Below, in pieces: positions 56,713-64,000 of a DNA stretch of 64,000 nt; within the stretch, counting starts at the first letter, position 1, and each line of letters begins with the position of its first letter. The notes under the pieces were generated by a model. The model did not search any database, was not told the DNA's origin, and saw only the letters and a program-made list of their open reading frames with translations. The position numbers and the translations under genes were made by a program. The DNA comes from an uncultured Oscillospiraceae bacterium (lineage in GTDB: Bacteria > Bacillota > Clostridia > Oscillospirales > Oscillospiraceae), in the NCBI GenBank assembly GCA_934589145.1, contig CAKTNW010000002.1, positions 62,001 through 126,000 on the forward strand. Direction: 5' to 3'.

Positions 56713-57216
56713 TTAAAACGGTATCACACCCATGACCGCCGCGTCGCGGGGATCGAGAAAAATGCCGCCCGTCAGGGGCAGCGCCGTCAGGATCAGATAC
56801 GCCACCCCCAGCAGGATGGCCAGCAGATACCACACCAGCTCACCGCCCCGCAGACGGCGGCGCAGCAGGAGGTGATACAGCGCCATGCCGCCTGCCGTGG
56901 CGGCGGAAAACAGCAGCCACAGGGGCATGACGCCCCACAGAAGCCGGCATAATAGGATCATCAGCGCCGTGGCGGTCAGCAGGGCGGCGCAGTGCCCGCC
57001 CCGGGAGGTACCGTCCTCCGGCTCCAGCCGCCACAGCAGCAGCGCCGCGGTCAGGTACGGCCAGAACACCAGCTTGCCCAGCTCCCAGGGGCTTTCGTTC
57101 ATGGGGGAGAGTACCTCCGTGGCGGGGCAGGGGAGGGCCTGAGCCAGTCCCCGCAGCAGCACGGCGGCGGCTGCCGCCAGCAGGAAGGCCCAGAGATAGC
57201 GCAGCTTCCGGAACAT
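56713..57216 (-). CDS. Membrane protein, unknown (DUF6512-like)
   Basis: Hydrophobic protein of 167 residues with five helices (about 8-26, 49-64, 77-97, 98-116 and 129-147). MNESPWELGKLVFWPYLTAA between the first two helices is a conserved-looking motif (NESxWEH/LxKLxFxP) of a small clostridial membrane family. The function is unknown. Start at 57216 chosen since GGAG lies eight bases before it, while the ATG at 57222 is too near. Confidence 0.78.
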   Translation of the reverse strand: MFRKLRYLWAFLLAAAAAVLLRGLAQALPCPATEVLSPMNESPWELGKLVFWPYLTAALLLWRLEPEDGTSRGGHCAALLTATALMILLCRLLWGVMPLWLLFSAATAGGMALYHLLLRRRLRGGELVWYLLAILLGVAYLILTALPLTGGIFLDPRDAAVMGVIPF

Positions 57217-57299
57217 GGGCATCGCTCCTTTTTCATGGCATTTTTCATATCTTCTCTCTATCCCTATGCGCGCCGCCGCCGGTAAAGAACCCGTTAGAC

Positions 57300-57329
57300 T
57301 TGACAGCCTCTGGCGGGAGGGACTATAAT
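57300..57329 (+). promoter_or_regulatory. Promoter of trkH
   Basis: TTGACA (57300-57305), 18 bases, TATAAT (57324-57329); both boxes match the consensus fully. Confidence 0.85.
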
Positions 57330-57381
57330 AACAATATCTGTCTCTTCACTGATCTTCTTGTACAAAGAGGTAATCTGTTTC

Positions 57382-58827
57382 ATGAACATTCGATTGATCA
57401 CCCGCACGGTTGGCTATATCCTGTGGGTGGAGGCGGGCTTTATGCTGCTGCCTCTGCTGGTAAGCCTGGGATATGGCGACGGCTGCTGGGAGGCGTTCCT
57501 CTCCTCGGCGCTGCTGTGCGGTATTCTGGGCTCACTGGCCTATCTGGTGCCGGTGAACCGTATGCGGATGCAGGGCCGGGACGGCTATGCCGCCGTGGCG
57601 CTGGCCTGGGTGGCGCTGACGCTGCTGGGCGCGTTTCCGTATCTGCTGTCGGACACCATCCCCTCCTTTGTGGACGCCCTGTTTGAGACGGCCTCCGGCC
57701 TGACTACCACCGGCGCCACCATTCTGGACTCGGTGGAGACCATGCCGCCCAGTATCCTCTTCTGGCGCAGCGAGACCCAGTGGATGGGCGGCATGGGCGT
57801 TCTGGTGCTGTTCCTTGCCCTGACGCCCCATCTGGGCGACGGCGCGTACTACCTGATGAAGGCGGAAAGCCCCGGCCCCATCAAGTCCAAGCTGGTACCC
57901 CGCGTGGGCGGCACCGCCAAGATCCTGTATACCATCTATATCGTGCTGACGGCGGCGGAGGCCGTGGCCCTGAAGATCGCGGGCATGTCCTGGTTCGACG
58001 CGGTGAACCACGCCTTTACCACCATCGCCACCGGCGGCTTCTCCGTCCGGAATGCCTCCATCGCCGAGTACCAGTCCGACGCCATTACCTGGGTCATCGT
58101 GGCCTTTACGTTCCTGGCGGGCATCAATTTCTCGCTGCTGTACGCCGTTGTCCGGGGCCGCATCAAGGACGCCCTGCGCAGCGAGGAGCTGCGTTGGTAC
58201 CTGCTGATTTTGGCCGTCACCATCACCCTCATCTGCGTGGATCTCCATGTAGAGCTGGGACAGGGCTGGTATGAGTCCGCCAAGGACGCCGCCTTCCAGG
58301 CCACCACCATCATGAGCACCACCGGCTACGCCACCAAGGACTTCACCCTGTGGCCCACCTTCAGCCGGTGTATCCTGGTGCTGCTGATGTATGTGGGCGG
58401 CTGCGCCGGTTCCACCGCGGGCGGCATGAAGATCAGCCGATTGATGCTGCAGGTGAAGAGCCTGCGGCGTGAGCTGGATCACATCATCCACCCCAACCGG
58501 GTGTCCGTCATCACCATGGACGGCCAGAGCGTGGACGAAAGAGCCGTTACCTCCGCCCACATGTTCCAGGTGGCGTATCTGATGATCCTGATGGCCGGTA
58601 CGCTGGTGGTGTCGCTGGACGTGCTGGGCTTTACGGAGTCCTTCGTGGCGGCGCTGACCTGCGTCAGCAACGTGGGCCCGTCCCTGGGCGCGCTGGGCCC
58701 CATGGCCAACTTCGCGCCCCTCTCCTGGTTCAGCAAGCTGGTGCTGGCCCTGATCATGCTGATGGGCCGTCTGGAGCTGATGCCCCTGCTGGTGCTGCTG
58801 AGCCCCTCCACCTGGCGCAACAAATAA
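57382..58827 (+). CDS. trkH: TrkH/KtrB-type potassium uptake membrane subunit
   Basis: K+ transporter of 481 residues built of four M1-P-M2 repeats. Pore and filter landmarks: ASGLTTTGATILDSVE (first), FTTIATGGFSVRNAS (second), TTIMSTTGYATKDF (third) and TCVSNVGPSLGALG (fourth), each with the single filter glycine. ETQWMGGMGVLVLFLA and CAGSTAGGMKISRL are also typical. Needs a TrkA/KtrA gating subunit, which is not in this window. Start MNIRLITRTVG at 57382. Confidence 0.94.
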   Translation: MNIRLITRTVGYILWVEAGFMLLPLLVSLGYGDGCWEAFLSSALLCGILGSLAYLVPVNRMRMQGRDGYAAVALAWVALTLLGAFPYLLSDTIPSFVDALFETASGLTTTGATILDSVETMPPSILFWRSETQWMGGMGVLVLFLALTPHLGDGAYYLMKAESPGPIKSKLVPRVGGTAKILYTIYIVLTAAEAVALKIAGMSWFDAVNHAFTTIATGGFSVRNASIAEYQSDAITWVIVAFTFLAGINFSLLYAVVRGRIKDALRSEELRWYLLILAVTITLICVDLHVELGQGWYESAKDAAFQATTIMSTTGYATKDFTLWPTFSRCILVLLMYVGGCAGSTAGGMKISRLMLQVKSLRRELDHIIHPNRVSVITMDGQSVDERAVTSAHMFQVAYLMILMAGTLVVSLDVLGFTESFVAALTCVSNVGPSLGALGPMANFAPLSWFSKLVLALIMLMGRLELMPLLVLLSPSTWRNK

Positions 58828-58833
58828 AGAATC

Positions 58834-58865
58834 AAGCGCTCAGACGCAAGGTCTGGGCGCTTATC
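58834..58865 (+). terminator. Terminator of trkH
   Basis: A 12-bp stem with one G-T pair (58834-58845 with 58851-58862) and a short T-rich tail. The next gene starts 40 bases on, so some read-through may feed it. Confidence 0.7.
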
Positions 58866-58905
58866 TTGCCGCAAAAATTTCTTCCATCGAAAGGAGCGTG
58901 ATCCC

Positions 58906-60267
58906 ATGGCGTCCGCCGGAACCAAGGACATGACCCACGGCGTTCCCTGGCGTCTCATCAGCGTGTTTGCCGTCCCGATTTTTCTCAGCCAGCTCTTCCA
59001 GCAGCTCTATAACACCGCCGACGCGCTGATCGTCAGCAAATTCCTGGGGGATAACGCCCTGGCCGCCGTCAGCGCCTCGGGCCCGCTGGTGTTCCTGATG
59101 GTCAGCTTCTTTGCCGGCGCGGCCACCGGCGCAGGCGTTGCCATCTCCCGCTATTTCGGCGCGGGGGACTATGACCGGGTGTCCCGCACCATCCACACCA
59201 CGGTGCTGCTGGGCCTGTTCAGCAGCATCTTCCTCACCGCCGTGGGCGTGGGCTTCACCCCCACGCTGCTGCGGTGGATGGAGACCGACCCCGAGGTGAT
59301 GGCCGATGCAGTCAGCTACTTCCGCTGCTACTTCGCCGGGATCGGCACGGTGGTCATGTACAACACCTTCACCGGCATCATGAACGCCCTGGGCGACAGC
59401 CGCCGTCCCCTGTACTACCTGATCGTCTCGTCCCTGACCAACATCGCCCTTGACCTGCTGTTTGTGGGCGTGTTCCGGTGGGGCGTGTGGTCGGCGGCCA
59501 TCGCCACCATCCTGTCCCAGGCGGTCAGCGTGGTGCTGTGCCTGCTGCACCTGACGAAGAAGGGCACCATCTTCCAGCTCCGCTGGAGCGCCCTGCGGAT
59601 CGACGGCGCGCTGCTGCGGGAGATCCTGCGCTACGGCCTGCCCGCCGGGGTGCAGAACTCCGTCATCGCCCTGGCCAACGTGGTGGTGCAGACCAACATC
59701 AACTCCTTCGGCAAGGACGCCATGGCGGCCTACGGCGCGTATTCCAAGATCGAGGGCTTCGCCTTCCTGCCGGTCACCAGCTTCTCCATGGCCATCACCA
59801 CCTACGTCAGCCAGAATCTGGGCGCGGGGCAGAAGGAGCGGGCCCGCCGGGGCGCACGGTTCGGCATCCTGGCCGCACCCGCCATTGCCGAGGTCATCGG
59901 TATATTGACGTACCTGACCGCTCCTGCGCTGATCGGCCTGTTCTCCAAGACACCGGCGGTGCTGGCCCTGGGCGTGCTGGAGACCCGCACCATCTCCCTC
60001 TTTTACTTCCTGCTGGCCTTCTCCCACGCGGTGGCCAGCGTCTGCCGCGGCGCGGGCAAGGCCTTCGTTCCCATGGCCATCATGCTGTCCATCTGGTGCG
60101 TGATCCGTATCCTGTACATCATGCTGATGATGCGCCTGTTTCACCAGATCGTCTACGTCTATTGGGCGTATCCCCTCACCTGGGCCCTCAGCTCGGTGAT
60201 CTATTTCCTGTACTTCCGCTTCTCCCACTGGCAGGACGGCTTTGACGCCAAGCCGGAAAAAGCATAA
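58906..60267 (+). CDS. MATE-family efflux transporter
   Basis: Membrane antiporter of 453 residues with twelve helices. Landmarks: FLSQLFQQLYNTADALIVSKF in helix 1, a second-half repeat PAGVQNSVIALANVVVQTNIN, and VYWAYPLTWALSS at the end. It belongs to the MATE group that includes DinF/NorM-like and MepA-like drug exporters, driven by H+ or Na+. The cargo is unknown. Clear AAAGGAG ribosome site. Confidence 0.94.
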   Translation: MASAGTKDMTHGVPWRLISVFAVPIFLSQLFQQLYNTADALIVSKFLGDNALAAVSASGPLVFLMVSFFAGAATGAGVAISRYFGAGDYDRVSRTIHTTVLLGLFSSIFLTAVGVGFTPTLLRWMETDPEVMADAVSYFRCYFAGIGTVVMYNTFTGIMNALGDSRRPLYYLIVSSLTNIALDLLFVGVFRWGVWSAAIATILSQAVSVVLCLLHLTKKGTIFQLRWSALRIDGALLREILRYGLPAGVQNSVIALANVVVQTNINSFGKDAMAAYGAYSKIEGFAFLPVTSFSMAITTYVSQNLGAGQKERARRGARFGILAAPAIAEVIGILTYLTAPALIGLFSKTPAVLALGVLETRTISLFYFLLAFSHAVASVCRGAGKAFVPMAIMLSIWCVIRILYIMLMMRLFHQIVYVYWAYPLTWALSSVIYFLYFRFSHWQDGFDAKPEKA

Positions 60268-60299
60268 AAAAGTGACCGGTCAAAGACCGGTCACTTTTT
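60267..60299. terminator. Bidirectional terminator between MATE and blaR1-like genes
   Basis: Perfect 15-bp stem (60267-60281 with 60285-60299) around AAA with A and T tails on both sides. Confidence 0.92.
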
Positions 60300-60310
60300 C
60301 AGCCTGCTGA

Positions 60311-62482
60311 TCACATGCTGTTGGTCACGATGCGCCATTGACCGTTATTCACAATGCACCATCTGCCGTCGTCATATTGGCTGAGATAGAAGTACTCCGT
60401 GACGGTGCCGCTCTCCCGTGAGGTCAAAGCGCTGTCGTATCGGGTCTCATACACCGCCTTGACCGCCACAAAGTGGTCGGCGATGGATCTGTCGATCCAG
60501 CCATAGGACTGGGCCAGGTCGACGTCGCTGTACATGGCCACGACGCGCGCCGTCTCCGTCTCGTCGATGGCGGCGGAGATCACGCGAGTACTGACGGTGG
60601 CGGGCTTCTGGGCGTCCGCCTCAATGGCCTTGCGCACCACCTCTACCGGGTCGGCGGCGGGCACCTGAAGCCAGCCGTCATACTGGTCAAAGCGCAGCAC
60701 AGCGAAGCCTTCCCGGCCGATAGAGGAGTTGACTGTGATCTCGTAGGGCCCGCCGCCGGGCGTCAGCTCAACGGTGCCGTTGAAGGGGTCATAGAACTTC
60801 CAGTTGGCGTGAGGAACGCCGTCGCTGTCATTCTCCACGCCGCCGGATACCACCGTGAAGGTGGCGCCGGGACACACCATGAAGTAGGTGTTTTCATAGA
60901 CCTGATTTTCGTCCTCCTGCACGGTTCCCTTGCCGGTGTAGTACACGTTCGTCACCTCCACCGTCAGATCCTCATAGGTGAAGGTCTGGGTGCTCAGCTC
61001 TGCCTTATCCGGCAGGAAAGACAGTCCGTCAGGCGGGGTGATCTCCACCTCCGGCGTATTGCCCTCCGGAAGTGTGCCGGGGTTCCAGTTGGCGCCGTTC
61101 TGCCGTACCAGCTCATAGAGCTCGTGATCCCGGAAATAGGCGTGGAGCAGCTCATCATCCGGAATAGTGACATCGGATATTGCCGCGGTGGGATCCAGTA
61201 CACGCACGATATCCGGCGGCGTGGTGTAGCAGGATATCATCAGATCATGGCCGCCGACTGTATAGGCCCCGACCTGATAGAAGATATTTTGCCCTTCGAC
61301 GAAGGCAGCTTCCTGCGCCGCCAGAAAGTCCTCCTCTGTGATCTCATAGGCGGCGGCGCGGTTGATGGCCGCCACCATCTGCTCCCAGTCGATATCGGGA
61401 TAGAAGCGGGAGACCGTTGCCATATCCAGATCATCCACCGTCAGTTCCGCCATCATCGTAGCAATTTGGCCAAGATCGGCGGACGGTTCAGTCTTCTTCG
61501 CTCCCGTGAAGGTACAGCCTACGCACAGCGCCGCGGCCAGCACCAGCGCGATGGCGGCCAATGCCGCCGTCCGGGGCTTCTTGGCCAGCAGGACGATCCG
61601 CTCGTGGAGGTTGGTCTTGCCGCCGTCCATGGTGGTGGCCGTCAGCAGGGGGCTTGCGCCCCGGCCGCAGGCCATGCGGATCAGCGTGCGGCCATAGGCG
61701 GCCCGCTCACCCTCGCCCAGGGCGCGGATGGTGGCCTCGTCACAGGCCAACTCCCCATCTTGACGGGACAGCTTCGCCGCCCACCACACCAGCGGATTCC
61801 ACCAGTGCAGCGCCAGACACACCGCCCGCAGCAGCGCCCACATATGGTCACCGTGGCGGAAATGGGTGGTCTCATGGGCCACCGTGTGGCGCAGCAATGT
61901 GTCGTCCTCCGCTGCCTCCGGGGTCACATAGACGGCGGGGCGGAACAGGCCGAACAGGCACGGCACCGCCCGTTCCTCCGCCACATAGACCGGCAGGGAA
62001 GCGCCCTCCACCGTCAGGGGACGGCGGCTTTTCCGCAGCCTTCCGGCAAAGCGGAGATTTGCGGTCAGGAACATCAGCAGCGTCACCGCCGCGCCGCCCC
62101 ACCATACCGGCAGCAGGATCTTGCGGAGGGTCAGGGCGCTCTCCATGCGGCTGAACTGGTCGTTTGTGACGTTGGGCGCTACCGTCACCGGCGTATCCGG
62201 CATCAGCGGCCCGGCGGGATAGCCCTCCACCGTGCCATTGTCCGCCTGCCAGATGGTGTCCACATCCCGGACGCTCTCCACCGCCTGTACCGCCGGGGCC
62301 TTTTCCACCACCGACATGACGCTGATGTCCGTGCTGCCGAAGCTGACGGGGATCAGCAGCCGCGCCAGCACCAGCAGCCACAGGGCGTATTGCAGCCGCA
62401 GGCTGATTTTTCCCCGCAGCAGATACCGCAGGGCGATCACCGCAAGGATCAGGATACACGAGGATACCACCCATTCAATCAT
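60311..62482 (-). CDS. M56-family (BlaR1/MecR1-like) membrane metallopeptidase with a large unknown sensor tail
   Basis: Membrane protease of 723 residues. Helices near 1-20, 30-48 and 122-142; zinc motif HETTH at 203-207 with ELACDEATI further on; a last helix at about 305-325. In BlaR1 and MecR1 the extracellular tail is a penicillin-binding domain; here the tail of about 390 residues shows no STxK, SxN or KTG motif and is not recognised. It has several YEITEEDFLAAQEAA-like polar stretches and a late GREGFAVLRFDQYDGWLQV segment. It presumably cleaves the BlaI-type repressor after an unknown envelope signal. It overlaps blaI by eight bases. Confidence 0.9.
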   Translation of the reverse strand: MIEWVVSSCILILAVIALRYLLRGKISLRLQYALWLLVLARLLIPVSFGSTDISVMSVVEKAPAVQAVESVRDVDTIWQADNGTVEGYPAGPLMPDTPVTVAPNVTNDQFSRMESALTLRKILLPVWWGGAAVTLLMFLTANLRFAGRLRKSRRPLTVEGASLPVYVAEERAVPCLFGLFRPAVYVTPEAAEDDTLLRHTVAHETTHFRHGDHMWALLRAVCLALHWWNPLVWWAAKLSRQDGELACDEATIRALGEGERAAYGRTLIRMACGRGASPLLTATTMDGGKTNLHERIVLLAKKPRTAALAAIALVLAAALCVGCTFTGAKKTEPSADLGQIATMMAELTVDDLDMATVSRFYPDIDWEQMVAAINRAAAYEITEEDFLAAQEAAFVEGQNIFYQVGAYTVGGHDLMISCYTTPPDIVRVLDPTAAISDVTIPDDELLHAYFRDHELYELVRQNGANWNPGTLPEGNTPEVEITPPDGLSFLPDKAELSTQTFTYEDLTVEVTNVYYTGKGTVQEDENQVYENTYFMVCPGATFTVVSGGVENDSDGVPHANWKFYDPFNGTVELTPGGGPYEITVNSSIGREGFAVLRFDQYDGWLQVPAADPVEVVRKAIEADAQKPATVSTRVISAAIDETETARVVAMYSDVDLAQSYGWIDRSIADHFVAVKAVYETRYDSALTSRESGTVTEYFYLSQYDDGRWCIVNNGQWRIVTNSM

Positions 62483-62855
62483 GATTTTCCTCCACTTCCC
62501 GCAAAATGGCGTACAGCTTGTCGATCTCCTCCTGGGGCAGCGTCTGCTTCTTCACCAGCGAACTGACCATCATGCTGACGCTGCCCTGATACACCCGCTC
62601 CAGCAGGTGCTCCGTCTCCTGCACCGCCGCGTCCTCACGGGCCACCTGGGGACGGTAGTGCTTCACGCCGCCCTCGCTCTCCGCGCTGACGGCGCCCTTG
62701 TCCTCCAGCCGCCGCAGCAGCGTCAAGGTGGTGCTGCGGCTCCAGCCGGTCCTGGTGTGCATGGCGTCGATGATGGCCCGCCCCGTCTGGGGCGCGGCCG
62801 CCCACAGGCACTCCATCACCTGCCACTCCGCCTCGGTCAAACCCATATGGGCCAT
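62475..62855 (-). CDS. BlaI/MecI/CopY-family repressor
   Basis: Winged-helix repressor of 126 residues. MGLTEAEWQVMECLWAAAP, HTRTGWSRSTTLTLLRRLEDKG and GVKHYRPQVAREDA are typical; the usual cleavage site between Asn and Phe lies in the FLxR-like region, here VYQGSVSMMVSSLV. Start at 62855 with GGGAGGTGAG before it. The promoter (TTGACA-N17-TACATT, minus) is followed at once by the operator TACATCTGTA at 62876-62885, so it represses itself and the peptidase gene. Confidence 0.94.
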   Translation of the reverse strand: MAHMGLTEAEWQVMECLWAAAPQTGRAIIDAMHTRTGWSRSTTLTLLRRLEDKGAVSAESEGGVKHYRPQVAREDAAVQETEHLLERVYQGSVSMMVSSLVKKQTLPQEEIDKLYAILREVEENHD

Positions 62856-62875
62856 TGCTCTCACCTCCCGTTGTC

Positions 62876-62919
62876 TACATCTGTAATCACAATGTAGCAT
62901 ATCGGTTTACGTTTGTCAA
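62876..62919 (-). promoter_or_regulatory. Promoter and BlaI operator
   Basis: On the minus strand TTGACA (62919-62914), 17 bases, TACATT (62896-62891). TACA-NN-TGTA at 62876-62885 is the core known for BlaI/MecI operators, and CTACAT/ATGTAG arms (62875-62897) flank it. Confidence 0.82.
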
Positions 62920-62955
62920 CAGGAAGATGGGGGATTATTGTACGATGATCCATTC

Positions 62956-63041
62956 GTAGGGGCGGGGCTCTGCCCTGCCCGCCGTACAACGGAAGTGCCC
63001 TTGTAAACCGAAAGGGAGGGGTAAAACCCCTCCCCTACGCA
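62956..63041. repeat. GTAGGGG repeat unit with inverted ends
   Basis: Begins CGTAGGGG and ends CCCCTACG, 86 bases, with an inner GGGAGGGG-TAAAA-CCCCTCCC hairpin. Same family look as the cluster at 56538. Short frames across it are not genes. Confidence 0.6.
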
Positions 63042-63060
63042 CGAACACCCCACCGCAGAC

Positions 63061-63089
63061 AAAAACCCCCTCCGGTGTACCGGAGGGGG
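63061..63089 (-). terminator. Terminator of murC-deacylase operon
   Basis: A 10-bp stem (63066-63075 with 63080-63089) around TGTA; on the minus strand it is followed by five T. Confidence 0.9.
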
Positions 63090-63097
63090 CTCGCATA

Positions 63098-63637
63098 TCA
63101 CAGATCCACAATGACCACTTCATGGCCCGTGGCGGGCAGGAACTTGTCCAGCACGTCGCGGGTTTTCAGCCGCAGGGTGCTGGTGCAGATGCAGGGATGA
63201 CAGGAGAGATACGGCGCGTCATATACCTCACGATCCATCAGCAGCTGTACCCGATGCTCTTCATCATTGGCAAGGCCAAGGATCGTCGCGGAGCCGGGAT
63301 GGCAGCGCAGCAGCTCCCACAGGTTTTCCTCCGGTGCAAAGCTGAGCCGGGAGGAGCCGATCTGGGCGCTGAGATCCTTGGTGTGGAAAGGCTTGTCCGG
63401 CGGCATGCACAGCAGATAGAAACTGGTTTTCTGCCGGTTGCACAGAAAAAGATTCTTGCACACAGGCATGCCCAACACATCGCTTACGCTGGCGCACAGC
63501 TCCATATTGAAGGCGGCTTCGTGGCTGACACGATCATAGTCGATGCCGAGCTTTTCCAGCAGGTCAAAGGCTGCCGCCTCCTGCGGCAGCAGCGCTCCCT
63601 CCGGACGGGTATTGCGGAATATCGGAGAAATCGTCAT
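63098..63637 (-). CDS. Prolyl-tRNA deacylase/YbaK-domain protein (ProX/PrdX-like)
   Basis: Free-standing editing enzyme of 179 residues that hydrolyses mischarged tRNA such as Ala-tRNA(Pro). YbaK/EbsC fold landmarks: YDRVSHEAAFNME, CKNLFLCNRQKTSFYLLCMP (catalytic Lys in CKNLFL), SSRLSFAPEENLWELL, GSATILGLAND, and the C-terminal SCHPCICTSTLRLKT. The start at 63637 (MTISPIFRN) has AAAGGAG before it and lies five bases after the murC stop. A longer frame reads into murC in another frame and is not real. Confidence 0.92.
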   Translation of the reverse strand: MTISPIFRNTRPEGALLPQEAAAFDLLEKLGIDYDRVSHEAAFNMELCASVSDVLGMPVCKNLFLCNRQKTSFYLLCMPPDKPFHTKDLSAQIGSSRLSFAPEENLWELLRCHPGSATILGLANDEEHRVQLLMDREVYDAPYLSCHPCICTSTLRLKTRDVLDKFLPATGHEVVIVDL

Positions 63638-63642
63638 ATGGC

Positions 63643-64000
63643 TTACTCCTTTCCCACCAGCATGTCGCCCACGCGGTAGATGTCGCCTGCGCCCACGGTC
63701 AGGATCATGTCGCCGGGCTGGGCGATCTTGCGCAGGGCCTCCGCCGTCTCCCTCAGGGTGGCGCAGTAGACGCTGCCGGGGATCTGGGCGCACAGGTCGC
63801 GGGAGGATACGCCCACGTCGTTGGTCTCGCGGGCGGCGTAGATCTCCGCCAGCACCGCCACATCCACGGTGCGCAGCTCCCGGACGAAATCGTCAAACAG
63901 CGCCTTGGTGCGGGTGTAGGTATGGGGCTGGAAGGCGCAGATCAGCCGCTTGTGGGGCAGGCTGCGGGCCATGTCCAGCAGGGCGTGGAGCTCGTCGGGA
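63643..64000 (-). CDS. murC: UDP-N-acetylmuramate-L-alanine ligase MurC, C-terminal part
   Basis: The last 119 residues of MurC are visible; the gene begins beyond the window. The C-terminal domain has ICAFQPHTYTRTKALFDDF, VAVLAEIYAARE, and the end motif PGDMILTVGAGDIYRVGDML, all typical of MurC rather than other Mur ligases. It adds L-alanine to UDP-MurNAc in peptidoglycan synthesis. The 3' neighbour is the prolyl-tRNA deacylase gene, five bases away. Confidence 0.95.
   Translation of the reverse strand, partial: PDELHALLDMARSLPHKRLICAFQPHTYTRTKALFDDFVRELRTVDVAVLAEIYAARETNDVGVSSRDLCAQIPGSVYCATLRETAEALRKIAQPGDMILTVGAGDIYRVGDMLVGKE

Noticed and set aside
56561-56833. Short minus-strand frame in the gap after queH
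   Set aside because: It is made of GC-rich palindromic repeats and the end of the DUF6512-like gene read in another frame.
60473-62566. A 697-residue plus-strand frame
   Set aside because: Antisense of the BlaR1-like gene, which has HETTH, a BlaI partner and a matching promoter.
62916-63123. Two short minus-strand frames after the BlaI promoter
   Set aside because: They cover the GTAGGGG repeat and a terminator; no ribosome site or protein pattern.
1-64000. tRNA or rRNA genes, CRISPR arrays, insertion sequences or prophage genes
   Set aside because: Intergenic gaps were read for cloverleaf arms, repeat-spacer patterns and transposase or integrase motifs; none was seen.

Overview
The window looks like the chromosome of a spore-forming, GC-rich member of the Clostridia, most like a gut Oscillospiraceae. 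The grounds are an unmistakable Spo0A with a 0A box upstream, dockerin-like modules on secreted proteins, LivJ-HMGF and ECF transporters, a YrrO-type U32 gene beside mltG, a BlaI/BlaR1 pair, and GC-rich coding sequence with strong AGGAGG ribosome sites. The genus is inference. No tRNA, rRNA, CRISPR array, transposase or integrase was seen.

Layout. 1-5.5 kb (minus): a signalling operon of LytTR regulator, free Hpt protein, binding lipoprotein with a 5'-nucleotidase-like tail, and hybrid histidine kinase. Divergent from it are spo0A and a HAD phosphatase. 7.7-9.5 kb: pantothenate uptake and kinase genes (panT-coaX) and a small membrane protein. 9.6-21.8 kb: two operons that share a GTTAG-N6-CTAAC operator. 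One encodes a methyltransferase, two alpha/beta hydrolases and a membrane protein. The other encodes an MptD-type ECF S component, EcfT, fused EcfA and a YbtPQ/IrtAB-like ABC pair, with a divergent AraC regulator. A dockerin-BMP protein lies between them. 21.8-34.9 kb: after a small AT-rich island comes a catabolic cluster with a LivJHMGF-type importer, TIM-barrel isomerase, UxaE-type epimerase, two-subunit transketolase, a 4-hydroxybutyrate-dehydrogenase-like enzyme, a GldA-like enzyme and a LacI regulator.

34.9-38.7 kb (minus): PAP2 phosphatase with a DUF368 (PopT-type) translocase, a His-rich membrane protein, and an OmpR-type two-component system. 38.7-39.3 kb is a scar holding remnants of two genes. 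39.4-46.8 kb: a six-gene shikimate/quinate operon (two YdiB-like dehydrogenases, YdiN-like MFS carrier, shikimate kinase, TIM-barrel protein, BaiCD-like ene reductase) under a divergent LysR regulator. 47-52 kb: a PadR-DUF1700-DUF4097 operon and a tmk-mltG-U32 operon. 52-64 kb: a secreted protein with three novel repeats, an FrhB-like protein with queH, trkH, a MATE exporter, blaI-blaR1, a ProX-type deacylase and the 3' part of murC.

Three units stand out. The first is a probable siderophore- or metal-linked uptake regulon tied together by the shared operator. The second is a transketolase-centred sugar-acid pathway that recalls sulfo-transketolase sulfoglycolysis, but with a tagaturonate-type epimerase and a C4 semialdehyde reductase. 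The third is a shikimate/quinate operon that carries an ene reductase. Gene families are mostly clear from motifs; substrates and pathway assignments are inference.
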